The notes under the pieces were generated by a model. The model had not been told where the DNA came from, searched no databases, and saw only the letters and a list, made by a program, of their open reading frames with translations. DNA of 12,770 nucleotides from UBA6901 sp035256085 (GTDB taxonomy: Bacteria > Pseudomonadota > Gammaproteobacteria > Acidiferrobacterales > UBA6901). The DNA is taken from the NCBI GenBank assembly GCA_035256085.1, contig DATEYP010000156.1, positions 1 through 12,770 on the forward strand. Direction: 5' to 3'. Shown here piece by piece: positions 1 to 7,994 of this stretch (within the stretch, counting starts at the first letter, position 1; every line of letters starts with the position of its first letter). A program made the translations under genes and the position numbers.

Positions 1-445
1 TAAACATGCCCATGTCCACCCATGCGCCCTGGGCGAGCGCACGATCGACGAAGAACAACAGTCCGACCGGCGCCCCAAAGAAGCGGTAGTTGTTGTTCCA
101 GGCCTTGAGGCGCGCGAGCGGATCGTCCTTGCCGATGTTCAGCGCCCGATAGAGCGCCAGCCCGGTGGCCTTGCGCCTCGATTTGTACGGTTCCTGCCAT
201 TCACTCGGGTAATAGGCATAGTCCGGATTCTCCGGCTGTTTGGCCGTGCGCGCGGCGAGCAGGTCCGAGCTGATCCTTTCCTTCGTTGTACCCGAGACCA
301 CCGCCACCTTCCACGGCTGACTGTCGACGCCGCTCGGTGCCCAGCGCGCGGCGTCGAGAATCGATTCGACTGTGGCGCGCGCCACCGGTTTGTCGAGATA
401 GGCGCGCGTGGATTTGCGGCCGCGCATGGCTTCGAGTACATCCAT
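1..445 (-). CDS. Nitroreductase family FMN oxidoreductase, 3' part cut by window edge
   Basis: This is the first 148 codons of an FMN-dependent, NAD(P)H-using nitroreductase; the rest lies beyond position 1. The N-terminus has the family signature: an RKSTRAY segment at residues 10-16 (phosphate and FMN contacts in the family), then WAPSGVDSQPWKV at 35-47, and a later FFGAPVGLLFFVD stretch. The frame is open to the window edge. The start at 445 is chosen because GGGAGA lies just upstream (451-456). It resembles the nitrobenzoate-reductase-like branch; the substrate cannot be told from sequence. DUF72 and acs lie upstream on the same strand, but a long inverted repeat separates it from DUF72, so co-transcription is uncertain. 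Confidence 0.9.
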   Translation of the reverse strand, partial: MDVLEAMRGRKSTRAYLDKPVARATVESILDAARWAPSGVDSQPWKVAVVSGTTKERISSDLLAARTAKQPENPDYAYYPSEWQEPYKSRRKATGLALYRALNIGKDDPLARLKAWNNNYRFFGAPVGLLFFVDRALAQGAWVDMGMF

Positions 446-460
446 TGTTATCTCCCTTTC

Positions 461-516
461 GCCACAGATGAATGCAGATCACCCGATGTTTTGATGTATC
501 TGCGTTCATCTGTGGC
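461..516. repeat. Long inverted repeat, copy 1 (CCACAGATGAA type)
   Basis: Arms 461-479 and 498-516 are complementary at 18 of 19 positions; the exception is a T opposite G. The loop is 18 nt. The arms begin GCCACAGATGAA and end TTCATCTGTGGC. It lies between the DUF72 stop and the nitroreductase Shine-Dalgarno. The same core recurs at 1285-1364 on the other side of DUF72. I recall repeats of the type CCACGGATGAACACGG as widely scattered in environmental bacteria. No T-run follows, so a simple intrinsic terminator is not indicated. Confidence 0.85.
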
Positions 517-549
517 CATGAAGTTAGAACCATGACCCGAACCGGACTC

Positions 550-1242
550 CTACACACCCATGAGTTCGGCAATCAGGCGCGCTTCCTGCGCCGTCCTGGC
601 CGCGTCCGCCTCGAAAAACAGGCCGGCGACTGCGTCCCGGCTCTGCCATTGCGCGAGTCGTTCGATCCAGTGGCGCACCTCGCGCGCTGGCGCCGGCGGC
701 GCCAGTGCCACCATCAGCCGCCCGCCGGGGTGCGGCGCGGCCTCGCGTGCACAGTGCCAGGCGAGGCCCACGTTCTGACGAACGAGCGCGGCATAAACCG
801 CCGGCGCGCGCCAAGGCCCTTCCGGCAGATCGACGCACAGCGGTGCTGCGTCGGCGAGGCGATTCAGAAAATGTTCGAACCAGTCGGGCAACACCTCGGT
901 ATCCGGTGAGATGCGCAGCAACAGTCCGGCCGTGCGTGGCGCGATGGGTTCGATGGTTTCAAGGAATTGCGCCAATGCCTGCTCGCGCTTGCCCTGCGTG
1001 AGCGGCAGGCCGAGCATCGCCGGCAACTCCACCACGAAGCGAAACTCCGGATCGCTGTCCTCCTGCCACTGCGCGACGTCGGCAGGCTGCGCGGCGTCCC
1101 AGGTCTCCTGCGGCACCAGCACGCTGCGCAGGCTGTTGCTGTAAAAGCAGAAGCGCCAGTCGTCCGGCAATTCGGCCGGATAAAAATCGCCGCCGGAAGC
1201 GTGGTTCCAGCCGTGCGTGCCAATCATTACTGGTTCTGTCAT
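550..1242 (-). CDS. DUF72 domain protein (divergent)
   Basis: This is a 230-residue protein that I assign to DUF72 (YecE-like), a TIM-barrel-type family of unknown biochemical function. Support is the N-terminal MIGTHGW-N-FYP pattern at about residues 6-22, matching the family's GTSGW...FYP opening, the conserved-looking FRFVVELPAM segment, and a length near the small end for the family. The later YxxxFxxVExNxTFY region of typical members is replaced by FCFYSNSLRSVLVP, so this is a divergent branch. No clear Shine-Dalgarno precedes the ATG at 1242 or the in-frame ATG at 1227. The latter would begin directly at MIGTHGW, so the start could be five codons later. It lies downstream of acs on the same strand and is flanked on both sides by related inverted repeats. 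Confidence 0.8.
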   Translation of the reverse strand: MTEPVMIGTHGWNHASGGDFYPAELPDDWRFCFYSNSLRSVLVPQETWDAAQPADVAQWQEDSDPEFRFVVELPAMLGLPLTQGKREQALAQFLETIEPIAPRTAGLLLRISPDTEVLPDWFEHFLNRLADAAPLCVDLPEGPWRAPAVYAALVRQNVGLAWHCAREAAPHPGGRLMVALAPPAPAREVRHWIERLAQWQSRDAVAGLFFEADAARTAQEARLIAELMGV

Positions 1243-1284
1243 TACTGAGGAGGGGGTCTCGAACGCTGAGTTTTTATGATTCAG

Positions 1285-1364
1285 CCACAGATGAACACAG
1301 ATGACGGTGGATTCACAGTCATGTGCCGACGTGTTTCTTCGCAGTTATCCGTGTTCATCCGTGG
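1285..1364. repeat. Long inverted repeat, copy 2 (CCACAGATGAACACAG type)
   Basis: Arms 1285-1305 and 1344-1364 match at 18 of 21 positions, with a loop of 38 nt. In minus-strand RNA, the direction acs and DUF72 are transcribed, two of the three mismatches become G-U pairs, so the stem is stronger in that transcript. The element fills most of the 144-bp gap between the acs stop (1387) and the DUF72 start (1242). It may separate acs from downstream genes or stabilise its 3' end. The core is shared with the repeat at 461-516. Confidence 0.8.
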
Positions 1365-1386
1365 TTTCAGAATATTTTTAAATATC

Positions 1387-3489
<2,103 letters not shown>

Positions 3490-3527
3490 GACATCTCCCC
3501 TTGTCTCGATTCTTTCACGTAAGAAGG

Positions 3528-3556
3528 ATTGTGCACACACCCATGATACGGCTCAA
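3528..3556 (-). promoter_or_regulatory. Candidate sigma70 promoter for acs
   Basis: On the minus strand, TTGAGC (3551-3556) and CACAAT (3528-3533) are 17 bp apart; each matches the consensus at 4 of 6 positions. A transcript would start about 35 bases before the acs ATG. A competing reading uses TATCAT (3543-3548) as the -10 box with AGGACA 18 bp upstream. Neither is strong, and acs genes often depend on activators. Confidence 0.3.
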
Positions 3557-3662
3557 GCATCCGATCTGTCCTGGCCCGGCGGCACTCATACGCTGGGTGC
3601 CCGTCATCCACAACCTCAACGAACTTGATGAAGAGATCGTGCAAGATTCGGTACGTTTCCGC

Positions 3663-3685
3663 TGGCGCGGGTGGAAACCGCGCCA
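3663..3685. other. Perfect hairpin between acs and the channel gene
   Basis: GGCGCGG (3664-3670) and CCGCGCC (3678-3684) pair perfectly around a 7-nt loop, with one further T-A pair outside, giving eight base pairs. There is no T-run on either strand. The surrounding 3541-3704 shows no gene I can support. Confidence 0.4.
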
Positions 3686-3704
3686 TGACCGGGCAAGCGT
3701 CAAC

Positions 3705-3730
3705 CTGAAACGCGCGTCGTCGCGCTTCAG
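3705..3730 (-). terminator. Hairpin at the 3' end of the channel gene
   Basis: CTGAA (3705-3709) plus GCGCG (3712-3716) pair with CGCGC (3721-3725) plus TTCAG (3726-3730) around a TCGT loop, with an AC bulge: ten base pairs. The TGA stop of the channel gene (3727-3729) is inside the stem. The tail in minus-strand RNA is U-poor, so this is a weak terminator or a 3'-end stabilising hairpin. Confidence 0.4.
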
Positions 3731-5430
3731 CGATCCGTGAGCCAGCGCCACAATGTTCCTTCAGCGCGCCACTCGCCGGTCTGGAGATAACACAGGGCGC
3801 TGGCATTCACCAATGCCCATTGCATCTGGTTCACGACCCCGGGACGGCCGCACATCAGGATCCGGTCACCGGGGGCGAGCGCCAGATTATCGTCCGGCAA
3901 CAGGCGCAATTCCTCTCCGCGTTTCAGTAACAGGGCCAGACAGTTGAGCCGTTGCTCACGCCCGCGCGCATCATTCTGTAGTGTCCCCAACCGTACTTCG
4001 CGATTCCCGCTGAGCGCCGCGTGCACCGCCGGCGCGCCGTCCGGGGTCAGCTCGACGGTCCACAGGTCCGGGGTGCGGTTGCTCGCCAGCCGCCACAGCC
4101 GGTCGACCAGCTCGCTGACCCAGTCATTGCTCTGGTGGCGCGCCTCGCGCAGGAATTGCGTCAACAGCGGTGTGCTGATTCTCGACAGGATGCGGTTGGA
4201 GATGATGCGTGAACGCTGCATCACCAGGTCGAGCCGCGCCGCCTCGAAAAGAGCATCGTTTTCACGCGCATTCTGGCGCGCGACCTGGAACAGGTTGGGG
4301 TTGAGGCTGCGTGCCGTGACGATGATGGACAGGTTGTTGGCGTCATCGTCGGTGCCGGCCACGATGCCCACCGCCTTGTCGATGTGCGCCTCGCGCAGGG
4401 TCACCGCCTCGGTGCCGCGGCCATGGATCGTCCCCTTGGGCGCTTTTGTCATTTCCGGTTCATTTTCAATGATGACCGTTTCCACGCCTTCGAAATTCAG
4501 GTGGCGTTGCACGGCCTTGCCGAAGCGGCCGTAGCCGCACAGCAGCCAGGTGCCGCGCGGCGGCTGGTAACGCAGCGGCAATGGCTGGCCCGGCGTCTGG
4601 GTGAGCCAGGAATACAAAAGATAGAGGTCCGGTGAATGCACGGCCATGGCCAGATGCTTGGCAAAGGCATCGAACGGATTGATCACCGCGTCGGTCCCGA
4701 ACGAGCGCATGTTGACCTCGGTGTCGTGCGTGTCCGCGCGGCAGATGACGCGCAGTCCGGGGTTCAGCATCTTGGCGGTGATGGCGACCTTGAGATTGAC
4801 CGCATCGTTGCTGGTGAGCGCGACAATGCCGGCACACAACGGCAGCTTGAGACCGGCGGCCAGCAGGTTGTCGGGCTGCCCGGCATCGGCGCACAGGCCG
4901 GGCACGAAAATACTCAGGTCTTCGAGGGTCAACTCGCTGATGCGATCCGGATCGATGTCCACCACCACCGCGTGCAGACCGTGTTCGTCCATGTCGTGCA
5001 CCACCAGGCTGCCGGTATCGCCGTAGCCGCACACGATATAGAACGGCTCGCGCAGGCGGCGCACGCCGGCTGTGAAACGGCCCGCGACCAGTACCTGGCG
5101 AAAGGCCGGGTCGCGCGCCAGCGCGATCAGCGCGCCCAAAGCATACACCCAGCCAATCACGCCCAGGTAGATCGAGAACACCATCCACAGCCGCTGGGCC
5201 ACACTGAAGGAATACGGCAACTCGCCATAACCGATGGTGGTGATCGTGTAGGTGACAATGTAAAAGGCGTGAAAAAAATCCAGGCGGTAGGGGCGACCTT
5301 CGGCATCTATGCCCGGCAACAGCACCAGGCCCAGCACCGATATCGCATAGACGGCGATCAGTACCAGCAGCGGCACACGCATCCGCCGCAGGATGAGAAA
5401 GACGACCCGGTTGCGCGTGCGCGCCTGCAT
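3727..5430 (-). CDS. Potassium channel subunit with two RCK/TrkA-N domains
   Basis: This is a 567-residue inner-membrane ion channel. Two membrane helices (about 17-38 and 82-104) flank a pore loop with the canonical selectivity filter TIGYG at 65-69, the mark of K+ channels. Two Rossmann nucleotide- or ligand-binding RCK domains follow, with glycine motifs GYGDTG (135-140, acidic strand end VVDIDPD) and GYGRFG (299-304, strand end IIENEPE). The last ~110 residues look like a TrkA-C-type regulatory domain. Tandem RCKs in one chain are typical of Kch/GsuK/BK-type channels, which form tetramers with an eight-RCK gating ring. Only 9 bp separate it from the upstream membrane gene, whose TGA overlaps this gene's GAGG ribosome-binding site, suggesting translational coupling. 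The ligand cannot be inferred. Confidence 0.93.
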   Translation of the reverse strand: MQARTRNRVVFLILRRMRVPLLVLIAVYAISVLGLVLLPGIDAEGRPYRLDFFHAFYIVTYTITTIGYGELPYSFSVAQRLWMVFSIYLGVIGWVYALGALIALARDPAFRQVLVAGRFTAGVRRLREPFYIVCGYGDTGSLVVHDMDEHGLHAVVVDIDPDRISELTLEDLSIFVPGLCADAGQPDNLLAAGLKLPLCAGIVALTSNDAVNLKVAITAKMLNPGLRVICRADTHDTEVNMRSFGTDAVINPFDAFAKHLAMAVHSPDLYLLYSWLTQTPGQPLPLRYQPPRGTWLLCGYGRFGKAVQRHLNFEGVETVIIENEPEMTKAPKGTIHGRGTEAVTLREAHIDKAVGIVAGTDDDANNLSIIVTARSLNPNLFQVARQNARENDALFEAARLDLVMQRSRIISNRILSRISTPLLTQFLREARHQSNDWVSELVDRLWRLASNRTPDLWTVELTPDGAPAVHAALSGNREVRLGTLQNDARGREQRLNCLALLLKRGEELRLLPDDNLALAPGDRILMCGRPGVVNQMQWALVNASALCYLQTGEWRAEGTLWRWLTDR

Positions 5431-5439
5431 GGCCGGGCC

Positions 5440-5823
5440 TCAGCGGCGCAAGGTGGCGATGTCGACGATCAGCAAAACCACCGAGATGACGTTGGCGAGC
5501 AACGCGCCGCCGGACAATGCCACGATGCCGGCCATCATCGCCGGCGTAAGACCGCCACCGGTGGTTTGCGTGGCGATGGTCCAGAACAGCGCGGCGGCGA
5601 TCAATTGCAGATCGGCCACCAGGCTGGTGGCCAGCAGTACTGCGCCGATCTGGGTGCGCTCGCCGAACTTGAGTACCGTGGCAATCAGGTTCACCACGAT
5701 CGCGGCATACAGTTCGTAGACGTTGTGGTGGGCGGGGTTGTCGATATCGCCCAGAAAGAAGCCGAAGTTGAGTGTCAGCGCCAGGACAATGAAGAAACTG
5801 AAAATGACCTTTTCGATGTTCAT
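5440..5823 (-). CDS. Small four-helix membrane protein (DUF6394-like)
   Basis: This 127-residue, very hydrophobic protein has four predicted membrane helices (about 5-24, 36-52, 58-84, 96-122). The motif NFGFFLGDIDNPAHHNVYEL (19-38) lies between helices 1 and 2, and LKFGERTQIGAVLLATSLVADLQ covers the second loop and third helix. It resembles what I recall as DUF6394; this is from memory. The start at 5823 has GGGGAG just upstream. It is the first gene of an operon with the RCK potassium channel, 9 bp downstream, so an accessory or modulatory role at that channel is a reasonable inference. No enzymatic motif is visible. Confidence 0.85.
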   Translation of the reverse strand: MNIEKVIFSFFIVLALTLNFGFFLGDIDNPAHHNVYELYAAIVVNLIATVLKFGERTQIGAVLLATSLVADLQLIAAALFWTIATQTTGGGLTPAMMAGIVALSGGALLANVISVVLLIVDIATLRR

Positions 5824-5862
5824 ATTGGCTCCCCGGTGGCCTGAACGGTATAGATAGCGGGC

Positions 5863-5891
5863 ATTCTACCCAGTCGGCCCTGCTTTGCCAG
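5863..5891 (-). promoter_or_regulatory. Candidate promoter for the DUF6394-channel operon
   Basis: On the minus strand, CTGGCA (5886-5891; 4 of 6) and TAGAAT (5863-5868; 5 of 6) are separated by 17 bp. This places the transcript start roughly 30-35 bases before the ATG at 5823. Its -35 box lies only 7 bp from the -35 box of the opposing promoter at 5899. Confidence 0.5.
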
Positions 5892-5898
5892 AGAGCCT

Positions 5899-5926
5899 CT
5901 GACAATCCGGCCGAACACGTTATGAT
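5899..5926 (+). promoter_or_regulatory. Candidate promoter for the small CxH/CxxC protein
   Basis: CTGACA (5899-5904) and TATGAT (5921-5926) each match sigma70 consensus at 5 of 6 positions with a 16-bp spacer, the best promoter-like sequence in the window. The leader to the ATG at 5953 would be about 20 nt. A CAGAG-AGC-CTCTG dyad (5889-5901) overlaps this -35 box and the opposing one. Confidence 0.6.
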
Positions 5927-5952
5927 GGAAGAACCACCGACGCAGGCGCGCC

Positions 5953-6138
5953 ATGGCCAAGATTCTGTCTTTCAAAAAGCCTTCCCCGAAAGAAAAGAAC
6001 AAGGGCAAGACCCTGTGCCTGCATGATTTCCACAAGTGGGCGGTAGTGTCGGACCGCAAGTTCGACGTGCGCCAGGGCAAGCTCGTCACGCTCTATCGCT
6101 GCCAGCGCTGCGGGAAGGAAAAGACCGAACTGGTATAA
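5953..6138 (+). CDS. Small basic CxH/CxxC (zinc-ribbon-like) protein
   Basis: This 61-residue basic protein has an N-terminal lysine-rich stretch (MAKILSFKK, then KEKNKGK), followed by C22-x-H24 (with H27 nearby) and C50-x2-C53. This is a plausible four-ligand metal site with a VRQGKLVTLYRC strand between. Homologues of this size exist in gammaproteobacteria as far as I recall, without assigned function. A good promoter lies immediately upstream and a short AGG Shine-Dalgarno (5944-5946) sits six bases before the ATG. The gene diverges from the channel operon and converges on the oxidoreductase, from which a REP pair separates it. Nucleic-acid binding would be a guess. Confidence 0.75.
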   Translation: MAKILSFKKPSPKEKNKGKTLCLHDFHKWAVVSDRKFDVRQGKLVTLYRCQRCGKEKTELV

Positions 6139-6145
6139 ACACCAT

Positions 6146-6202
6146 GTAGGGTGCGTCCCACGCACCAATTCGAACGAACCCGGTGCGTGGGACGCACCCT
6201 AC
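6146..6202. repeat. Head-to-head REP pair (BIME-like), family A copies 1 and 2
   Basis: Two 21-bp units (6146-6166 forward, 6182-6202 reverse) are perfect reverse complements separated by 15 nt. Each unit is GTAG followed by its own hairpin, GGTGCGT-CCC-ACGCACC. A 5' GTAG beside a short hairpin is the known hallmark of REP sequences moved by RAYT (TnpA-REP) transposases, and opposed pairs are the usual BIME arrangement. It sits between convergent genes, 7 nt after the CxH/CxxC gene stop, and can serve both as a bidirectional transcript end. The reverse unit's GTAG contains the TAG stop codon of the neighbouring oxidoreductase. Confidence 0.92.
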
Positions 6203-6780
6203 GCCAGACGCGTACCGAGCACACGCGCCTGTTGTATCCATTGCTCGCGTCTGTCGGCGGAGGAATTCTTCATCGGGCCGACATCGGTGATTTTCACCGG
6301 CGCAATGCCGCAGAACTCCAGGATCGAGCGCTTCATGGTGATGTGCCCGGCGCGCCGGAACAGCAGCCGGTAGAGCAACGGCGGGGTGTTGAGCGTGACA
6401 ATCAGGCGCGCGCTGCGGCCCTTGAGCAGCTTGTCCCAGAACGGCGAGTCGTTGCGGAAATTCACTGCGAAACCGGGGACGAACACGCGCTCGATGAAAC
6501 CCTTGAGCAGCGCCGGGATCGTGCCCCACAGGACCGGGTAAACGAACACCAGATGCTCGGCCCACTGGATGTCGGCCTGTGCCTGCTGCAGCACCGGCTC
6601 CAGCGCCAGCGGTTTTTCGAGGCTGCCCGAGCCGACCGGATTGAACGCGATTTCGGCCAGGTTCACCTGCCGCACCTCGGCACCGGCGGAGTGCGCGCCG
6701 TCGGCATAGGCCTGCGCCAGCGCGCCGCAATAACTTTTGACCTGGGGATGGGCCAGAACAATCAGAATCTTTTTCTTCAT
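6199..6780 (-). CDS. NAD(P)H-dependent oxidoreductase, flavodoxin-like fold
   Basis: This 193-residue cytoplasmic flavoprotein belongs to the Flavodoxin_2 group (NQO1/MdaB/KefF-type quinone or NAD(P)H oxidoreductases). After the first strand, ILIVLAHPQ (5-13) leads into the flavin phosphate-binding SYCGAL segment. YPVLWGTIPALLKGFIERVF (81-100) is the typical family signature for flavin and dimer contacts. I chose the ATG at 6780; a GTG one codon earlier (6783) is equally in frame and the Shine-Dalgarno (GAG) is weak for both. The TAG stop lies inside the REP unit at 6182-6202. A palindrome and a weak promoter lie upstream. The substrate is unknown; a quinone or nitro compound is likely for the family. 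Confidence 0.9.
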   Translation of the reverse strand: MKKKILIVLAHPQVKSYCGALAQAYADGAHSAGAEVRQVNLAEIAFNPVGSGSLEKPLALEPVLQQAQADIQWAEHLVFVYPVLWGTIPALLKGFIERVFVPGFAVNFRNDSPFWDKLLKGRSARLIVTLNTPPLLYRLLFRRAGHITMKRSILEFCGIAPVKITDVGPMKNSSADRREQWIQQARVLGTRLA

Positions 6781-6821
6781 CACTGATCTCGTGTGCGTGT
6801 GCCGGACACCAATGCGCGCGC

Positions 6822-6850
6822 ACTATATCGCATCGGATTCATGGCCGGAA
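6822..6850 (-). promoter_or_regulatory. Weak promoter candidate for the flavodoxin-fold oxidoreductase
   Basis: On the minus strand, TATAGT (6822-6827; 5 of 6) lies 17 bp downstream of TTCCGG (6845-6850; 2 of 6). The poor -35 box next to a palindrome (6858-6877) would fit an activator-dependent promoter. That is inference. Confidence 0.3.
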
Positions 6851-6857
6851 CTGGCCC

Positions 6858-6877
6858 GATTAACCTCTCGGTTAATC
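6858..6877. promoter_or_regulatory. Palindromic operator candidate
   Basis: ATTAACC-TCTC-GGTTAAT, extended by one G-C pair, gives a perfect 8-bp dyad with a 4-nt centre, AT-rich in a GC-rich setting. It lies 78 bp upstream of the oxidoreductase ATG, just beyond the weak -35 box. The form suits a dimeric HTH regulator. No regulator gene is adjacent. Confidence 0.45.
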
Positions 6878-6968
6878 TAGAAATGCAGGGTGCGCCTGTG
6901 CTGTGCATGGATGCACGAATGCCGCGAGCGCAGGGATGCGCAGGAGCGGCCGCACCGATCGACAAAAT

Positions 6969-6989
6969 GGTGCGTGGGACGCACCCTAC
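6969..6989 (-). repeat. REP unit, family A copy 3
   Basis: Identical over 21 bp to the unit at 6182-6202, same orientation. A decayed opposing half (GCAGGGTGCGCC, 6885-6896) lies 72 bp to the left, suggesting the remains of a second BIME. The surrounding 6784-7181 holds no gene I can support, only repeats and the operator candidate. Confidence 0.85.
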
Positions 6990-7009
6990 CGAAAATTACT
7001 CAGACCTTA

Positions 7010-7151
7010 CTGGTGTAGTGCTTCATTCTGTTTGGTACTTATAATTTCCCGGAGCCCCCTGCAGGTCGGGCTTTAGCCCGACATGCCGGCCTGAAGGCCG
7101 ACCTGCATTTCGAACAAGCAATGTTCCGTCAATTGTGAAGCACTACACCAG
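7010..7151. mobile_element. MITE-like element, 142 bp, perfect 16-bp terminal inverted repeats
   Basis: CTGGTGTAGTGCTTCA (7010-7025) is repeated in perfect inverted form at 7136-7151. The 110 bp between contain no open reading frame of note and an opposed pair of REP-like hairpins at 7061-7106. Short length, long perfect ends and no coding capacity fit a non-autonomous insertion element. No target-site duplication is visible at the flanks, so an alternative is a very long two-part hairpin at the 3' end of the ABC permease gene, whose stop is 31 bp away. Confidence 0.6.
7061..7106. repeat. Head-to-head REP-like pair, family C
   Basis: Forward unit 7061-7082 is GCAG then GTCGGGC-TTTA-GCCCGAC. 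Reverse unit 7085-7106, read on the minus strand, is GCAG then GTCGGCC-TTCA-GGCCGGC, its stem containing one G-U pair. Both share the tetranucleotide-plus-hairpin plan of REPs, with GCAG in place of GTAG. The stem differs between units by a compensatory G-C to C-G swap. It is nested within the 142-bp inverted-repeat element. Confidence 0.75.
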
Positions 7152-7181
7152 AGACTAGGGACAACTCAGCGGAACGGCCGG

Positions 7182-7994
7182 TTATTCACCGACATTGATC
7201 AGCAGCCCGCGCCGGCGCGCGGCCCGGAACACGCCCAGGAACACGGCGATGCCGAACCCGAGATACAGCACGTTCAGCCCGACGGCGCGCGTGAACAGGT
7301 CAGTGCGGAACGTATGCTCGAACATCACCGCGCGCATGCCCTCGAACACGTAACTGGCCGGCAGCAGATCCGCGATCACGCGCAACCAGTCGGGCAGCAC
7401 CGCGATCGGGTAATAGATGCCGCTCACCGGTGCCACCGCGAATATCGCCACCCAGGCAAGATTCTCCGCGCCCAGACCGAAACGCAGTACCAGCGCGCTC
7501 ACCAGCAGTCCGATGGCCCAGCCCATCACCAGCAGATTCACGAAGAACGCCAGCAACGGCAGGCCCATGCTGAAAATCGAATAGTGATACAGCGGAATGG
7601 CGAGCAGCGCCGCGCCGCCCACGCCAATGAGCGTGCGGATCAGGCTGATAACCAGCAGCGCGCTCACCAGTTCGTACGGGCGCAGCGGCGAGACGAACAG
7701 ATGACCGAGGTTGCGCGAATACATTTCCTCGAAGAACACGGTCGAGACGCCGAGCTGGCCGCGGAACATCACGTCCCACAGCAGCACGCCGGCGAGCAGC
7801 ACGCCCGAGGCCTGCGCCAGCCAGGTACTGGTGGACAGCATGAACTGGGTAATGAATCCCCACAGGATCATCTGCATGGTCGGCCAGTAGGCGAGCTCCA
7901 GCACGCGCGGCCAGGAGCGGCGCAGCAGATAGATGTAGCGCAGCACCATGGCGTAGATGCGCGCCGGCGAGAAGGGATACACGGCCACGTTCAT
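7182..7994 (-). CDS. ABC-2 type exporter permease
   Basis: This 270-residue inner-membrane protein has about six membrane helices. It has the ABC-2 family's hallmark C-terminal region SGIYYPIAVLPDWLRVIADL (191-210) followed by LLPASYVFEGMRAVM, as in DrrB/NodJ-type permeases. An early FFEEMYSRNLGHLFVSPLRP segment (87-106) matches the cytoplasmic loop typical of the family. The ATG at 7994 overlaps the TGA of the ATPase gene by 4 bp (ATGA), so the two are translationally coupled and form one transporter, presumably a homodimer of each. The substrate is not deducible; drugs, polysaccharides or lipids are all possible for the family. Confidence 0.93.
   Translation of the reverse strand: MNVAVYPFSPARIYAMVLRYIYLLRRSWPRVLELAYWPTMQMILWGFITQFMLSTSTWLAQASGVLLAGVLLWDVMFRGQLGVSTVFFEEMYSRNLGHLFVSPLRPYELVSALLVISLIRTLIGVGGAALLAIPLYHYSIFSMGLPLLAFFVNLLVMGWAIGLLVSALVLRFGLGAENLAWVAIFAVAPVSGIYYPIAVLPDWLRVIADLLPASYVFEGMRAVMFEHTFRTDLFTRAVGLNVLYLGFGIAVFLGVFRAARRRGLLINVGE

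Noticed and set aside
3490..3540. Acs starting 17 codons earlier, at 3540
   Set aside because: There is no ribosome-binding site there, while the ATG at 3489 has GGGGAG at good spacing. It would not remove the basic tail in any case.
3501..3740. Small plus-strand frame between acs and the channel gene
   Set aside because: No ribosome-binding site and no recognisable composition; it overlaps both neighbouring genes' ends and the hairpin at 3705.
4466..5905. 479-codon minus-strand frame and a 402-codon plus-strand frame (4636-5844) over the channel operon
   Set aside because: Both overlap the RCK channel and DUF6394-like genes, whose motifs are unmistakable; the alternative products have low-complexity Arg/His/Gln composition.
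6146..7151. CRISPR array from the repeated GGTGCG units and hairpins
   Set aside because: Units are few, alternately oriented and irregularly spaced, and each is its own hairpin with a 5' GTAG/GCAG: REP elements, not a repeat-spacer array.
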